A DNA stretch of 48,113 nt from Pseudomonadota bacterium (GCA_021799355.1 JAJZAQ010000019.1:1-48113), one strand, 5' to 3'; counted from the stretch's first letter, positions 11,803-28,187 are shown. The notes: generated by a model not told the origin, from the sequence alone. Program-made: numbers and translations.

Positions 11803-13386
11803 ATGCACGACAAAATTCTCATTCTCGACTTCGGCTCGCAGGTCACGCAGCTCATCGCCCGCCGCGTGCGTGAGGCGCATGTGTATTGCGAAATCCACCC
11901 CTGCGACGTCAGTGACGCTTTTGTGCGCGATTTCGCTCCCAAAGGCATCATCCTCTCGGGCAGCCACGGCAGCACCTACGAAGACCACGAGCTGCGCGCG
12001 CCGCAGGCGGTGTGGGAACTGGGCGTGCCGGTGCTGGGCATTTGCTACGGCATGCAGACCATGGCGGTGCAGCTCGGCGGCAAGGTGCAGTGGAGCGACC
12101 AGCGCGAGTTCGGCTATGCCGAAGTGCGCGCACGCGGCCACACCCGCCTATTCGACGGCATCGAGGATTTCACCACGGCCGAGGGTCACGGCATGCTCAA
12201 AGTGTGGATGAGCCACGGCGACTCGGTCACCGAGCTGCCGCCGGGGTTCAAGGTCATGGCGTCCACGCCGAGCTGCCCGATCGCCGGCATGGCCGACGAA
12301 GCCCGCGGTTACTACGCCGTGCAGTTCCACCCCGAGGTCACGCATACGGCCAAAGGCAGGGACATCCTGGAGCGCTTCGTGCTGCAGATCTGCGGCGCCA
12401 GACCCGACTGGGTCATGCGCGACCACGTCGCCGAGGCCGTCGAGTCGATCCGCCGCCAGGTCGGCAACGACGAGGTCGTGCTCGGGCTGTCCGGCGGGGT
12501 CGATTCCAGCGTGGCTGCCGCGCTCATCCACCGCGCCATCGGCGATCAGCTCACCTGCGTGTTCGTCGACCACGGCCTGCTGCGCCTGGGCGAGGCCGAG
12601 CAGGTGATGGACATGTTCGCCGGGCGTTTGCATGCCCGCGTGGTCCACGTGGACGCCAGCGCGCGCTTTCTCGCCGCGCTGGCCGGAGTCAGCGACCCGG
12701 AAGCCAAGCGCAAAATCATCGGCCGCGAGTTCGTCGACGTGTTCCAGGCCGAAGCCGCCAAACTGAACAATGCCAAATGGCTGGCGCAGGGCACGATCTA
12801 CCCCGACGTCATCGAGTCAGGCGGGGCGAAAAGCAAAAAGGCCACCACCATCAAAAGCCACCACAACGTCGGCGGTCTGCCGCAGACGCTGGGGCTGAAG
12901 CTGCTCGAACCGCTGCGCGATCTGTTCAAGGACGAAGTGCGCGAACTTGGCGTGGCGCTGGGTTTGCCGCACGACATGGTCTACCGTCATCCCTTCCCGG
13001 GGCCGGGACTCGGGGTGCGCATTCTCGGTGAGGTCAAAGCCGAATACGCCGACCTGCTGCGCCGCGCCGACGCGATTTTCATCGACGAACTGCGCAACTG
13101 GCGCGACCCCGCCAGCGGCAAGACCTGGTACGACCTGACCAGCCAGGCGTTTGCCGTGTTCCTGCCGGTCAAGAGCGTGGGCGTGATGGGCGACGGCCGC
13201 ACCTACGATTACGTGGTGGCACTGCGCGCGGTGCAGACCAGCGATTTCATGACGGCCGACTGGGCCGAGCTGCCTTATGCCTTGCTGAAAAAAGTCAGCA
13301 GTCGCATCATTAACGAAGTGCGCGGCATCAACCGCGTGACTTATGACATATCGAGCAAACCACCGGCGACGATCGAGTGGGAGTAA
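11803..13386 (+). CDS. guaA: GMP synthase (glutamine-hydrolysing)
   Basis: GuaA aminates XMP to GMP using glutamine and ATP. The 527-residue protein has an N-terminal class I glutamine amidotransferase with nucleophile Cys81 in GICYGMQTM and a His/Glu pair in [10 protein letters not shown]. The ATP pyrophosphatase domain has the P-loop LSGGVDSSV, and the C-terminal dimerisation domain ends [18 protein letters not shown], as expected. The start [13 protein letters not shown] is canonical, yet the bases before it are a T-run and no Shine-Dalgarno sequence is visible. Confidence 0.98.
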   Translation: MHDKILILDFGSQVTQLIARRVREAHVYCEIHPCDVSDAFVRDFAPKGIILSGSHGSTYEDHELRAPQAVWELGVPVLGICYGMQTMAVQLGGKVQWSDQREFGYAEVRARGHTRLFDGIEDFTTAEGHGMLKVWMSHGDSVTELPPGFKVMASTPSCPIAGMADEARGYYAVQFHPEVTHTAKGRDILERFVLQICGARPDWVMRDHVAEAVESIRRQVGNDEVVLGLSGGVDSSVAAALIHRAIGDQLTCVFVDHGLLRLGEAEQVMDMFAGRLHARVVHVDASARFLAALAGVSDPEAKRKIIGREFVDVFQAEAAKLNNAKWLAQGTIYPDVIESGGAKSKKATTIKSHHNVGGLPQTLGLKLLEPLRDLFKDEVRELGVALGLPHDMVYRHPFPGPGLGVRILGEVKAEYADLLRRADAIFIDELRNWRDPASGKTWYDLTSQAFAVFLPVKSVGVMGDGRTYDYVVALRAVQTSDFMTADWAELPYALLKKVSSRIINEVRGINRVTYDISSKPPATIEWE

Positions 13387-13403
13387 GGCTGCACGGAGGT
13401 TGC

Positions 13404-15164
<1,761 letters not shown>

Positions 15165-15187
15165 CGGCGTCGGCCGGCCAGACCGCC

Positions 15188-15210
15188 TCTGCCACCGAGG
15201 CTGTGGCAGA
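15188..15210. terminator. Hairpin between convergent genes
   Basis: TCTGCCAC (15188-15195) and GTGGCAGA (15203-15210) are a perfect 8-bp inverted repeat with a 7-base loop in the 57-base gap between ldcA (+) and the DUF3106 gene (-). No T-tract follows on either strand, so it is a weak bidirectional terminator candidate. Confidence 0.4.
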
Positions 15211-15221
15211 CCGCCACCGCC

Positions 15222-15518
15222 TCACTGCCGCCGGCGCTGCTCGTACTCGCGGCGCAAACGTTCCTGTTCACTCGGCGGCAAACGTTTGAACCGTTGCTGT
15301 TCCTGCAGGATGCGCTCGCGCTGCTCGGCAGGCATCTGTTCCCACTGCTGGTAAGCGCCTTGCCTGTCGTGCGGGTTGGCCAGGGCGGCAGGGATCAGGC
15401 CGGGGGTAAAGAGCAGCACAACGAGCAGCACAACGAGCGGGACGACAGCAGAAAAAACCGCTGATGCGGCCCGCCGCAGCCTGGGCGGACGGTGGGTGGG
15501 GTCACGCTGGATTGGCAT
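15222..15518 (-). CDS. DUF3106-type exported protein
   Basis: A 98-residue protein. The start chosen is the ATG of MPIQRDPTHRPPRL. A strong hydrophobic helix follows (about 19-40, FSAVVPLVVLLVVLLF), then an Ala-x-Ala-like site near ALANPHD that may be cleaved. The mature part is charged and helical: QQWEQMPAEQRERIL, then FKRLPPSEQERLRREYEQRRR, the repeated (M/L)PxxxRxxL pattern of DUF3106. Function is unknown. The gene is third in a row with the ECF sigma factor and its putative anti-sigma factor, overlapping the latter by 17 bases. Confidence 0.78.
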   Translation of the reverse strand: MPIQRDPTHRPPRLRRAASAVFSAVVPLVVLLVVLLFTPGLIPAALANPHDRQGAYQQWEQMPAEQRERILQEQQRFKRLPPSEQERLRREYEQRRRQ

Positions 15519-15927
15519 GTTGCATCCCCTGTTGCAGCATTTGCGGATGCTCGGACAGCCACTGGTAAAAATCGATGTTCTGCACGGCATCGGCGATCTG
15601 CGGGCTGAGGTTGCCGGGAACGCCGCCATTGCCCGCAGTCCAATGCGGCAGGCTGATGACCACTGCCAGCGCGAGCGACACGGTGGCCATCCCGGCGGCG
15701 AACACCCGCGGCCAGCGCACGCTGCGCGCAGCACGGCGGGGCAGGTGGGCGGCCAGCTGCGGCAGCGGAGCCAGCAGATCGCTCAGCCGTCTGCCAAACT
15801 GCAGCTCGGCCTGGCATTGCGGGCAGGTCTGCAAGTGGCGCTCGATTTGCGCGGCGAGTTCAGCCGACGCCAGACCGCTGCGGTAGCGGTCGATCTGAGC
15901 CGGGGTGAAATGGGTCTGAGTGGTCAT
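15502..15927 (-). CDS. Putative zinc-finger anti-sigma factor
   Basis: A 141-residue protein. The N-terminal cytoplasmic part has H-x3-C-x2-C (His31, Cys35, Cys38 in ERHLQTCPQCQAEL), the zinc-binding signature of ZAS anti-sigma factors. A membrane helix follows at about 75-94, then a short periplasmic tail with DFYQWLSEHPQMLQQGM. Its place 23 bases after an ECF sigma gene supports the role. In Burkholderiales this slot is often held by a DUF3619 protein; the tail looks distantly similar but I cannot confirm it. I chose ATG 15927, preceded by AGGCGA, over a TTG at 15954. Confidence 0.7.
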   Translation of the reverse strand: MTTQTHFTPAQIDRYRSGLASAELAAQIERHLQTCPQCQAELQFGRRLSDLLAPLPQLAAHLPRRAARSVRWPRVFAAGMATVSLALAVVISLPHWTAGNGGVPGNLSPQIADAVQNIDFYQWLSEHPQMLQQGMQHANPA

Positions 15928-15950
15928 GATGTTCGCCTGCAACAGACAGT

Positions 15951-16544
15951 TCAAACTTTAGCCGGATGGTCCGCTTCGAGCAATTCCCTCAGCCGGGTCA
16001 GCGCGCGCATATGGTGGGTTTTGACGCTGCCTTCGCTGACTTTCATCGCTGCGGCGGTGTCGACGATCGACAGACCCTCCATTTCACGCAGCAAAAACGC
16101 TTCGCGTTGCCGCGGGCTGAGTGCCGACAGCGCGTCGGCGATGCGCCCGGCGAGCTGGGCATTGGCCAGTTCGGCTTCGGGGCCGAGCGCCGTGTCGGCG
16201 ATCGACTCCCAGCTCGGCGGCGCTTCGTCGTCTTCTTCGCTGGAAAAGAAAAAATCGAAAATCTTTTCCATCTTGCGCCGCCGGTGCACGTCGGTGATGC
16301 GGTTGCGCAAAATGCTGTAGAACAGCGGCGGCCACTCGTGCTCGGGGCGGTCGTGGTAATGGCTGACGAGCTTGAGCAGGCTGTCCTGGACGACGTCGGC
16401 CGCTGCCGCGGCGTCGCGCAGTTCGATCAATGCCATGCGCGTGGCGCGCACCCGCACCTGGGCGCAGAACCGGTTGAGCGCGCTCGATGCGGGGGCAGCC
16501 GCTTTGCTCACGAGAGCCGAGGGGAGTGCGTTGACATGTTCCAT
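15951..16544 (-). CDS. ECF-family RNA polymerase sigma factor
   Basis: A 197-residue sigma-70 family regulator of the ECF type. Region 2 spans about 35-95, with AADVVQDSLLKLVSHYHDR and the -10 recognition part FYSILRNRITDVHRRR. A variable acidic linker (SSEEDDEAPPSW) follows. Region 4 spans about 130-185, with LSALSPRQREAFLLREMEGLSIVDTAAAM and the helix-turn-helix SEGSVKTHHMRAL. No Shine-Dalgarno sequence is evident before ATG 16544. It heads a three-gene unit with an anti-sigma-like and a DUF3106 protein and diverges from dapC. The inducing signal and regulon are unknown. Confidence 0.92.
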   Translation of the reverse strand: MEHVNALPSALVSKAAAPASSALNRFCAQVRVRATRMALIELRDAAAAADVVQDSLLKLVSHYHDRPEHEWPPLFYSILRNRITDVHRRRKMEKIFDFFFSSEEDDEAPPSWESIADTALGPEAELANAQLAGRIADALSALSPRQREAFLLREMEGLSIVDTAAAMKVSEGSVKTHHMRALTRLRELLEADHPAKV

Positions 16545-16680
16545 AGCATAGTGGGCCGGTTCGATTCGGGCGGCAAAACGCTCACTCTGGTTGGATTAAC
16601 GCACGCTGCGGCGTGGTGATGACAGCGGCGGCACGGCGGTTGGCGATTTTTGCCTGCCGCTGCGGCGCCGGGGCTGTCCG

Positions 16681-16686
16681 TAGAAT
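16681..16686 (+). promoter_or_regulatory. Possible dapC -10 element
   Basis: TAGAAT (5 of 6 matches to TATAAT) lies 53 bases before the dapC GTG, within the 195-base region shared with the divergent ECF sigma gene. No good -35 is seen at the right spacing. Confidence 0.3.
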
Positions 16687-16739
16687 CGGGGGTTTGCCGC
16701 TTCCGCCTGCATTCCGCCTGCAACCCCGCGCCGCTGTCC

Positions 16740-17930
16740 GTGAATCCCCGCCTCGATCTGCTCCAGCCCTATCCGTTCGAAAAACTCCGGGCCTTGTTTG
16801 CCGGCGTGACGCCTGCGGCGCAGTGGCCGGCGATCAGCCTGGGCATCGGCGAGCCCAAGCATCCGACGCCGCAGTTCATCCGTGACGCGCTAGTCGCCCA
16901 CCTCGACGGGCTGGCGGTTTACCCGACGACGACGGGATCGGCGGCGTTGCGCCAGGCGTGCGTGCAGTGGGCGCAGCGGCGTTACGGCGTGACGCTGGAC
17001 GTGCAGACGCAGGTGCTGCCGGTCAATGGGTCGCGCGAGGCGCTGTTTGCCATTGCGCAGACCGTGATCGACGCCTCGCGCGAAGCCGCCACCGTGGTTT
17101 GCCCCAATCCCTTCTACCAGATTTATGAAGGGGCCGCCCTGCTCGCCGGCGCACGGCCCTACTTTGCCGCAGTCGATGCCGGGCGCAATTTCGCCGTCGA
17201 TTGGGCCGCCGTGCCGGAGACGGTGTGGCAGCGCACGCAGCTGGTCTATGTCTGTTCGCCCGGCAATCCGACCGGCGCGGTCATGCCGCTGCAGGAATGG
17301 GAGCAGCTGTTCGCGCTGTCGGACCGGCACGGTTTCGTCATCGCCAGCGATGAGTGTTATTCGGAAATCTGGTTTGGCGACGAGCCGCCGCTGGGCGGTC
17401 TGCAGGCGGCCTGGGCGCTGGGGCGGCGCGACTTCCGTCGCCTGCTGCTGTTCACCTCGCTGTCCAAGCGTTCGAACGTGCCGGGGTTGCGCTCGGGTTT
17501 CGTCGCCGGGGATGCGGCGCTGATCGCCGCGTTCACCCGTTACCGCACCTACCACGGCAGCGCCATGGGCCCGGCGGTGCAGGCGGCCAGCGTCGCCGCC
17601 TGGGGTGACGAACGGCATGTGCACGACAACCGCGCGCTGTACCGCGAAAAATTCGCCGCGGTGCTGCCGATCCTGCAGCCGGTGATGGACGTGCGCCTGC
17701 CCGACGCCGGGTTTTACCTCTGGGCGGCCACGCCGGGAGACGACGCCGCGTTCGCCCGCGGTCTGTACGAAAAATACAATGTCACCGTTTTGCCCGGGAG
17801 TTATCTGGCACGCGAGCAGGACGGTGTCAATCCGGGCCGCGGGCGGGTGCGCCTTGCGCTGGTCGCCCCGCTGGCCGAATGCGTCGAGGCGGCGCGGCGG
17901 ATTGCCGCGTACTGCGCCGAACTCCGTTGA
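16740..17930 (+). CDS. dapC: Succinyldiaminopimelate transaminase DapC
   Basis: DapC is a PLP-dependent class I aminotransferase that makes N-succinyl-LL-diaminopimelate in lysine and peptidoglycan precursor synthesis. I start it at GTG 16740 (VNPRLDLLQPYPFEKLR), which matches the family's opening; an upstream in-frame ATG would add about 30 unrelated residues. The 396-residue protein has the PLP Lys243 in SLSKRSNVPGLRSGF, the CSPGNPTG motif, and the C-terminal substrate-carboxylate Arg region. dapD follows 33 bases later and dapE is nearby, which favours DapC over generic aminotransferases. Confidence 0.9.
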   Translation: MNPRLDLLQPYPFEKLRALFAGVTPAAQWPAISLGIGEPKHPTPQFIRDALVAHLDGLAVYPTTTGSAALRQACVQWAQRRYGVTLDVQTQVLPVNGSREALFAIAQTVIDASREAATVVCPNPFYQIYEGAALLAGARPYFAAVDAGRNFAVDWAAVPETVWQRTQLVYVCSPGNPTGAVMPLQEWEQLFALSDRHGFVIASDECYSEIWFGDEPPLGGLQAAWALGRRDFRRLLLFTSLSKRSNVPGLRSGFVAGDAALIAAFTRYRTYHGSAMGPAVQAASVAAWGDERHVHDNRALYREKFAAVLPILQPVMDVRLPDAGFYLWAATPGDDAAFARGLYEKYNVTVLPGSYLAREQDGVNPGRGRVRLALVAPLAECVEAARRIAAYCAELR

Positions 17931-17963
17931 CGACTCCTTGTCCCTTCTTACACGAGCCACGAC

Positions 17964-24011
<6,048 letters not shown>

Positions 24012-24079
24012 AGCAAAAATTGACCGATGTGGACATCTGAATGTGTTGATCCGAGTAAATTGCTCAACTTCTCGTCGCC

Positions 24080-24098
24080 CCTGCCGTGACGCGGCAGG
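24080..24098 (+). repeat. Hairpin in leader of the 131-aa gene
   Basis: CCTGCCG (24080-24086) and CGGCAGG (24092-24098) form a 7-bp stem with a 5-base loop, 31 bases before the ATG of the downstream gene. No T-tract follows, so it is not a typical terminator for the ABC-F gene. The rest of this 117-base gap shows nothing I can assign. Confidence 0.35.
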
Positions 24099-24128
24099 CA
24101 GCGGCCCGATCAACCCGCAGGAGTCCTC

Positions 24129-24524
24129 ATGAAACAAACCCTGTTGCAGGAAAAATACCCGGTTTACGTTGCCGAATTCGCCAAATCCGAAACCCCGTAC
24201 ACCACGGTGGCTGAAGTGGTCGAGTATTACAAGGCCAAGATCGCCGCCAATCCGCAAGTCAAATTCATCGCCGTGTTCGATCATTACGAACACACCACGC
24301 GCATCGGCGGCACGATCGCCCCGGACATCAAGGCCGCCGCGGAGGTGATTTTCTGCTTCGGCATCGCTTTGCCCAACCCGATGGTGCTGGCCGTGCGCCC
24401 GCGCTCGATCGGCATTGCCGACATGGGCGACAAATTCGTCATCTCCTTCCTCGAAGCCCCGATGGCTCCGGCCAACGAGGCGATGGAAGCCTGGACCAAG
24501 GGGCTGCGCACGGCGCAGGGCTGA
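24129..24524 (+). CDS. Uncharacterised 131-residue protein
   Basis: I do not recognise the family with certainty. The protein is 131 residues, soluble, with no signal peptide or membrane helix. It begins MKQTLLQEKYPVYVAEFAKS, has an amphipathic helix (VAEVVEYYKAKIAAN), a beta-like core around KFIAVFDHYEHTTRIGG and VIFCFGIALPNPMVLAV, and an Arg-Pro-Arg turn. Potential metal or active-site residues are Asp51, His52, His55, one Cys and Asp in IADMGDKF. Codon use resembles its neighbours, and CAGGAGTCCTC is a strong ribosome site. It stands alone, convergent with the MATE gene. Confidence 0.75.
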   Translation: MKQTLLQEKYPVYVAEFAKSETPYTTVAEVVEYYKAKIAANPQVKFIAVFDHYEHTTRIGGTIAPDIKAAAEVIFCFGIALPNPMVLAVRPRSIGIADMGDKFVISFLEAPMAPANEAMEAWTKGLRTAQG

Positions 24525-24578
24525 GCCAGCCGTTCCACCGGTCGGGCGGGCAGCGCCGCTGCTGCTCCCGGTGCGCGG

Positions 24579-25925
24579 CTACGGCGCGCGCGCAGCGCGC
24601 CGCAGCAGCAGGGCGAAACAACACGCCGCCAGGGCCAGCCCGGTGGTGTTGCCCATCCAGAACCCGGCGGCGCCGCGCAAGACCTGCGGCGTCGTGCCCA
24701 GGACGTCGAAACCCAGGATGTAACCGCCACCCAGGCCGATGCCCCACAGCGACAGGGCGTAGAGCGCGCTGGGCAGCGCCACCACGTGGTAGGCGCGCAG
24801 GACGAACGCACTGCTGGCCTGGACGGCGTCGAACACCTGGTACAAGGCAATGAAAACAAACAGGTGCATGGCCACGGCCTGCACCGAGGCTTCGTCCGTG
24901 TACCAAGCAATGATCTGCCGGCGGGCGACCAACACCAGCAGCCCCACGGCAACCGAGAGCAGCGCTGCTGCGCCCACCCCGCTGAAGGCCATGCGCCGCG
25001 CCGCCTGCCTTTGCCCGGCGCCCAGATGCTGCGCGACCACCGAGCTGGTGGCGATGGACAGCGACAGCGGCAACATATAGAGCACCGTGGCGAAATTGGC
25101 GGTGATTTGATGCGCGGCGAGCACGGTGTGACCCAGCCGGGCGATAAACAGCGCCATGAAGGTGAACGCCGAGACTTCCACCAGCAGGCTCAAACCGATC
25201 GGCAGACCCAGGCGCAGCAAATGCGCTTGGTCGCTCCACTGCGGGCGGCTCCAGCGCGACAGCGCGGCATACGGCCGCAGCACGCCGTTGTGACGGTGCT
25301 GCCATAGCGCCGTGCCGAGCAGCCCGTACTGCGTGAGCACCGTGGCCGCGGCGCAAGCCGTCGCGCCCTCGACCGGCAGGACCCGGCCGAGCCAGCTGCC
25401 CGGAAGGAGAAACGCCGCGTTGAGCAGCAGTTTCGCCAGCAGGCCGCCGAGCTGCAACGCGGTGGTGAGCATCGGCTTGGAAATCGCCTGGCTGAACGCG
25501 GCGTGGACGCGGAACGCCAGCGCCGCCGGCAGGCCGAGGGCGAGAACGGCCAGGTAGGCATCGACGGCCGGGTCATGCCGTTGCCCGGTCAGCGCCAGCA
25601 AAGGTTGCGGCCAGAGCAAGACCCCCATACCGGCCACGCTCAGCCCTGCGCTCAGCCACAGTCCCTGGCGGAACCAGGCGCCGGCTTCGAGCGGCGCACC
25701 GGCGCCGTAGCTGCGCCCGATCACCGGCAGCAGCGCCTGTGTCACGCCGGACAGCGCGATGTACAGGGTGATGAAAATCGCCTGCCCGATCGCCAGCGTC
25801 GCCAGACTGCTGACACTGGCGTAATGCCCGAGCATGGCGGTGTCGGCGACTCCGAAGCCGATGGTGGCGAGCTGGCCGATGAGCACGCTCAGCGCCAACC
25901 GCATCAGCGCCCGCAACGGATGCAC
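24579..25925 (-). CDS. MATE-family efflux transporter
   Basis: A 448-residue inner-membrane protein with about 12 predicted helices in two homologous six-helix bundles. The opening RLALSVLIGQLATIGFGVADTAMLGHYA is diagnostic for MatE domains. The second repeat starts near LRLGLPIGLSLLVEVSAFTFMALFIARLG. Such proteins export cationic drugs or metabolites using Na+ or H+. I start at GTG 25925 (VHPLRAL); the ATG seven codons later is possible. An upstream in-frame ATG would run into the preceding gene. It lies 13 bases downstream of the glycosyltransferase gene and probably shares its mRNA. Confidence 0.9.
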   Translation of the reverse strand: MHPLRALMRLALSVLIGQLATIGFGVADTAMLGHYASVSSLATLAIGQAIFITLYIALSGVTQALLPVIGRSYGAGAPLEAGAWFRQGLWLSAGLSVAGMGVLLWPQPLLALTGQRHDPAVDAYLAVLALGLPAALAFRVHAAFSQAISKPMLTTALQLGGLLAKLLLNAAFLLPGSWLGRVLPVEGATACAAATVLTQYGLLGTALWQHRHNGVLRPYAALSRWSRPQWSDQAHLLRLGLPIGLSLLVEVSAFTFMALFIARLGHTVLAAHQITANFATVLYMLPLSLSIATSSVVAQHLGAGQRQAARRMAFSGVGAAALLSVAVGLLVLVARRQIIAWYTDEASVQAVAMHLFVFIALYQVFDAVQASSAFVLRAYHVVALPSALYALSLWGIGLGGGYILGFDVLGTTPQVLRGAAGFWMGNTTGLALAACCFALLLRRAARAP

Positions 25926-25938
25926 CTCACACGCCGAC

Positions 25939-27636
25939 TCATGGCGCCGGCGGAACCAGTCGCTGGCAGAGGAACAGCGGTTCGTCGCGCTCACCCGGGC
26001 GGCCACCGTGCCACAGCAGGCGCCAGTGTGCGGCGGGCTGCGGGGGCCGCGCCCCCAGCGCATACCCGCAGCGCGCTGCAGGTGCGGCGGCAAAATCCAG
26101 CCGGCTCCAGTAGCCGATGAGCGCCTGCGTGGTCAGGTCGATTCCCGACGGCTGCAGGCAGGCGGGCGCGGCGTGCATCGACAGGGCGTCGGTGCTGCGT
26201 ACCACACGCGCCACATCCTCGCCGACCTGGCGGTAGGTGCTGGCGTAGTTCAACACCGGCATCCACAACGTGCCCACCAGCACCCAGACCAGGGTCACAC
26301 CGCCGGCAGACAGCACCATGCCTTTCCACAGCGGATGGCGGTGCCGGCCGGTGCGCCACAGCACGATCGCCGTCCACGCCGCGGTGGCCAGCAGCGCCAC
26401 GGCAACGGCCAGCGGGTCCAGATGCAGGGTGAAGCCCGGTGCCAGACGGGCGATGTTCGCCGCCGGTCTCGGCGGCCAGCCCACGAGCATCGACAGCCAC
26501 ATCACCCACACCCCGAGCGCGAGTAGGCTGAAAAACAGCACGGCAAACCAGTCGATCGCCGCCAGACCGGCGCGCCGCATCACGGGCAGGGCGAAGCCGG
26601 CAAGGATGGACAGCGGCGGCAGCGCCAGCAGGAACACCTTGTCGTTGTTGCCCAGCGTCAGCGCGCTGAGCAACGCCAGCAAGGCCAGCGCCGCCGAAGG
26701 CAGCAGGTGCCAGGCGCGCAGCGACTCGCGCCAGCGCCACAACCCCCACGCTGCCAGCGGCCAGCTCGGCCAGGTGAACCACAGGCCGAGGCGGAAAAAA
26801 TCCCCCAGGGTGTGCAGCCCCGGCCATTGGCCGCGCAGCGGCCAGCCCATCACCGCTTCGGCGGCCAGCCCGCTGCACCAGCCGGCGGCCACGGCCAGTA
26901 GCGCCGCCCCCCGGGCGCGGCGCACGTCGGGCCACAGCAGCGCGGCCAACACCGCGCCGAGCAGCACGACAAACCAGCCCGCAGCTGTCAGCGCCAGGCC
27001 GGTTTGCGCCGCCGCCAGCACGGCAGCAGACTTCCACGGCCGGCGTGGATAGAGCGACAGCCCGTACAACACCGCACTGACGGCCACCAGCTGCAGGACC
27101 TGCGTCGAAGCCTCATGACCGCGGCCGAGTAGGCCGAGGGTGGCCAGCAGGGTGAGGAGCACGCCATCGGCGATGGCGCGGGCATAGTCGGTTGCGGCGA
27201 TGGGCGGACCGAACGCCGGCGGCACCGGCTGGGCCGCATCCTGACGGGCGAAATGGAAGGCGGCAGACCAGGTCAGCCACATACTTGCCGCCAGCGCCGC
27301 CATGAAGGGCAGGCGGGACGCCAGCACCGGGCCGATCCAGCCGCCCAGCAGCTGAATCGATCCGGCGCCGAGCCAGTGCGTCAGCCAGCTGCCATGCAGG
27401 GCGACGCCGTAGAGCACCGGGTCGAACCAGTCCGCCCGACCCTGCGCCATCTGCCACATCAGCACGAAACCCAGCCCGTCGGAACGCCAGGGATCGCGGC
27501 CGACGAAGCCCGGCAGGATGTAAGCCAGGCACAGCAGCAACAGCAGCACGCGCGGCAGCTTACCGACGGCACCCGGGCGCAACGCCGGACGCGCCGGGGG
27601 TCTGCGGGTTTGGCCGTGGGAAAACGCCGAACTCAT
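25939..27636 (-). CDS. GT-C membrane glycosyltransferase (ArnT/PMT-like)
   Basis: A 565-residue polytopic protein with about 11-12 hydrophobic helices and a C-terminal periplasmic portion. The first loop after helix 1 reads GFVGRDPWRSDGLGF: it has the R-D-P-W-x-x-D pattern of the ArnT/PMT superfamily, where that Asp (Asp53 here) is catalytic. The usual following Glu is Gly54 here. The enzymes use polyprenyl-phosphate sugars, but donor and acceptor cannot be inferred. I start at ATG 27636; the frame stays open upstream but that part overlaps rpmE and looks non-coding. No clear ribosome site is seen. Confidence 0.75.
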   Translation of the reverse strand: MSSAFSHGQTRRPPARPALRPGAVGKLPRVLLLLLCLAYILPGFVGRDPWRSDGLGFVLMWQMAQGRADWFDPVLYGVALHGSWLTHWLGAGSIQLLGGWIGPVLASRLPFMAALAASMWLTWSAAFHFARQDAAQPVPPAFGPPIAATDYARAIADGVLLTLLATLGLLGRGHEASTQVLQLVAVSAVLYGLSLYPRRPWKSAAVLAAAQTGLALTAAGWFVVLLGAVLAALLWPDVRRARGAALLAVAAGWCSGLAAEAVMGWPLRGQWPGLHTLGDFFRLGLWFTWPSWPLAAWGLWRWRESLRAWHLLPSAALALLALLSALTLGNNDKVFLLALPPLSILAGFALPVMRRAGLAAIDWFAVLFFSLLALGVWVMWLSMLVGWPPRPAANIARLAPGFTLHLDPLAVAVALLATAAWTAIVLWRTGRHRHPLWKGMVLSAGGVTLVWVLVGTLWMPVLNYASTYRQVGEDVARVVRSTDALSMHAAPACLQPSGIDLTTQALIGYWSRLDFAAAPAARCGYALGARPPQPAAHWRLLWHGGRPGERDEPLFLCQRLVPPAP

Positions 27637-27670
27637 GGAAGGGGCACACCGGGGCAGTGGCTGCAAACGA

Positions 27671-27695
27671 CAACGGGCAGCCGCGCTGCCCGTTG
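27671..27695 (-). terminator. Terminator hairpin after rpmE
   Basis: CAACGGGCAGC (27671-27681) and GCTGCCCGTTG (27685-27695) form a perfect 11-bp stem with a 3-base loop. Read on the minus strand it lies downstream of rpmE and is followed by TCGTTT, a short imperfect T-tract. The rest of the 173-base gap to the glycosyltransferase gene shows nothing else. Confidence 0.7.
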
Positions 27696-27809
27696 GGTCG
27701 ATGTCCGACGGGTCGAAAACGAACCCGCGAGGTGGGGAATGAGAGACGGAATGAAAAAATGCGGAAAAAGACGCAAGAAACGGTAGAAAGCGGGTCGATG
27801 ACGCCGCCC

Positions 27810-28070
27810 TCAGGCCTTGCCGGTTGCCTTGGCAAACTTCTGACGGAATTTTTCCACCCGTCCGCCCAGCGTGTCGACGCTTTTTTGCGTACCGGTGTAA
27901 AACGGATGCGACTCGGCGCTGGTTTCGACCTTGTACAGCGGCAGTTCGCGTCCGTCGTCGAGTTTGATGGTTTCGCGCGTCTGCACGGTCGAGCCGATGA
28001 TGATTTTCGATCCGGTGGACAGGTCGAGAAAGCAGACGTCGCGGTATTCGGGGTGGATTCCAGGTTTCAT
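27810..28070 (-). CDS. rpmE2: 50S ribosomal protein L31, type B
   Basis: An 86-residue L31. It starts [20 protein letters not shown] and contains [13 protein letters not shown] and [10 protein letters not shown], the type B pattern. The CxxC zinc motifs of type A L31 are absent; only one Cys (Cys13) is present, so this is the zinc-independent form. In betaproteobacteria a gene of this type usually follows rho, as here. AGGAA precedes the ATG at a suitable distance (TTTTCAAGGAACCGAC). Confidence 0.95.
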   Translation of the reverse strand: MKPGIHPEYRDVCFLDLSTGSKIIIGSTVQTRETIKLDDGRELPLYKVETSAESHPFYTGTQKSVDTLGGRVEKFRQKFAKATGKA

Positions 28071-28157
28071 GTCGGTTCCTTGAAAAGGGAGCTAGCCGCC
28101 GGGCAGGCGCGCCGCTTCGCGCGTGGTGCTGCGCTGCCGGTACTTGGCAAACGCGCA

Positions 28158-28163
28158 ATTATG
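28158..28163 (-). promoter_or_regulatory. Possible rpmE -10 element
   Basis: Read on the minus strand, CATAAT in the context TCATAATTG lies about 90 bases before the rpmE ATG, in the 117-base gap after rho. It matches 5 of 6 consensus bases, but no clear -35 is visible. Confidence 0.3.
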
Positions 28164-28187
28164 ACAGATTTCCCGCGGCCTGCTGCC

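Noticed and set aside
16545-16560. TATGCT as a -10 for the ECF sigma gene
   Set aside because: It overlaps the start codon, leaving no room for a leader, and has no -35 partner.
27637-28158. Upstream extension of the glycosyltransferase frame (to a 739-residue protein)
   Set aside because: The extension overlaps rpmE and its terminator and lacks membrane or domain features; the protein homology begins at the ATG at 27636.
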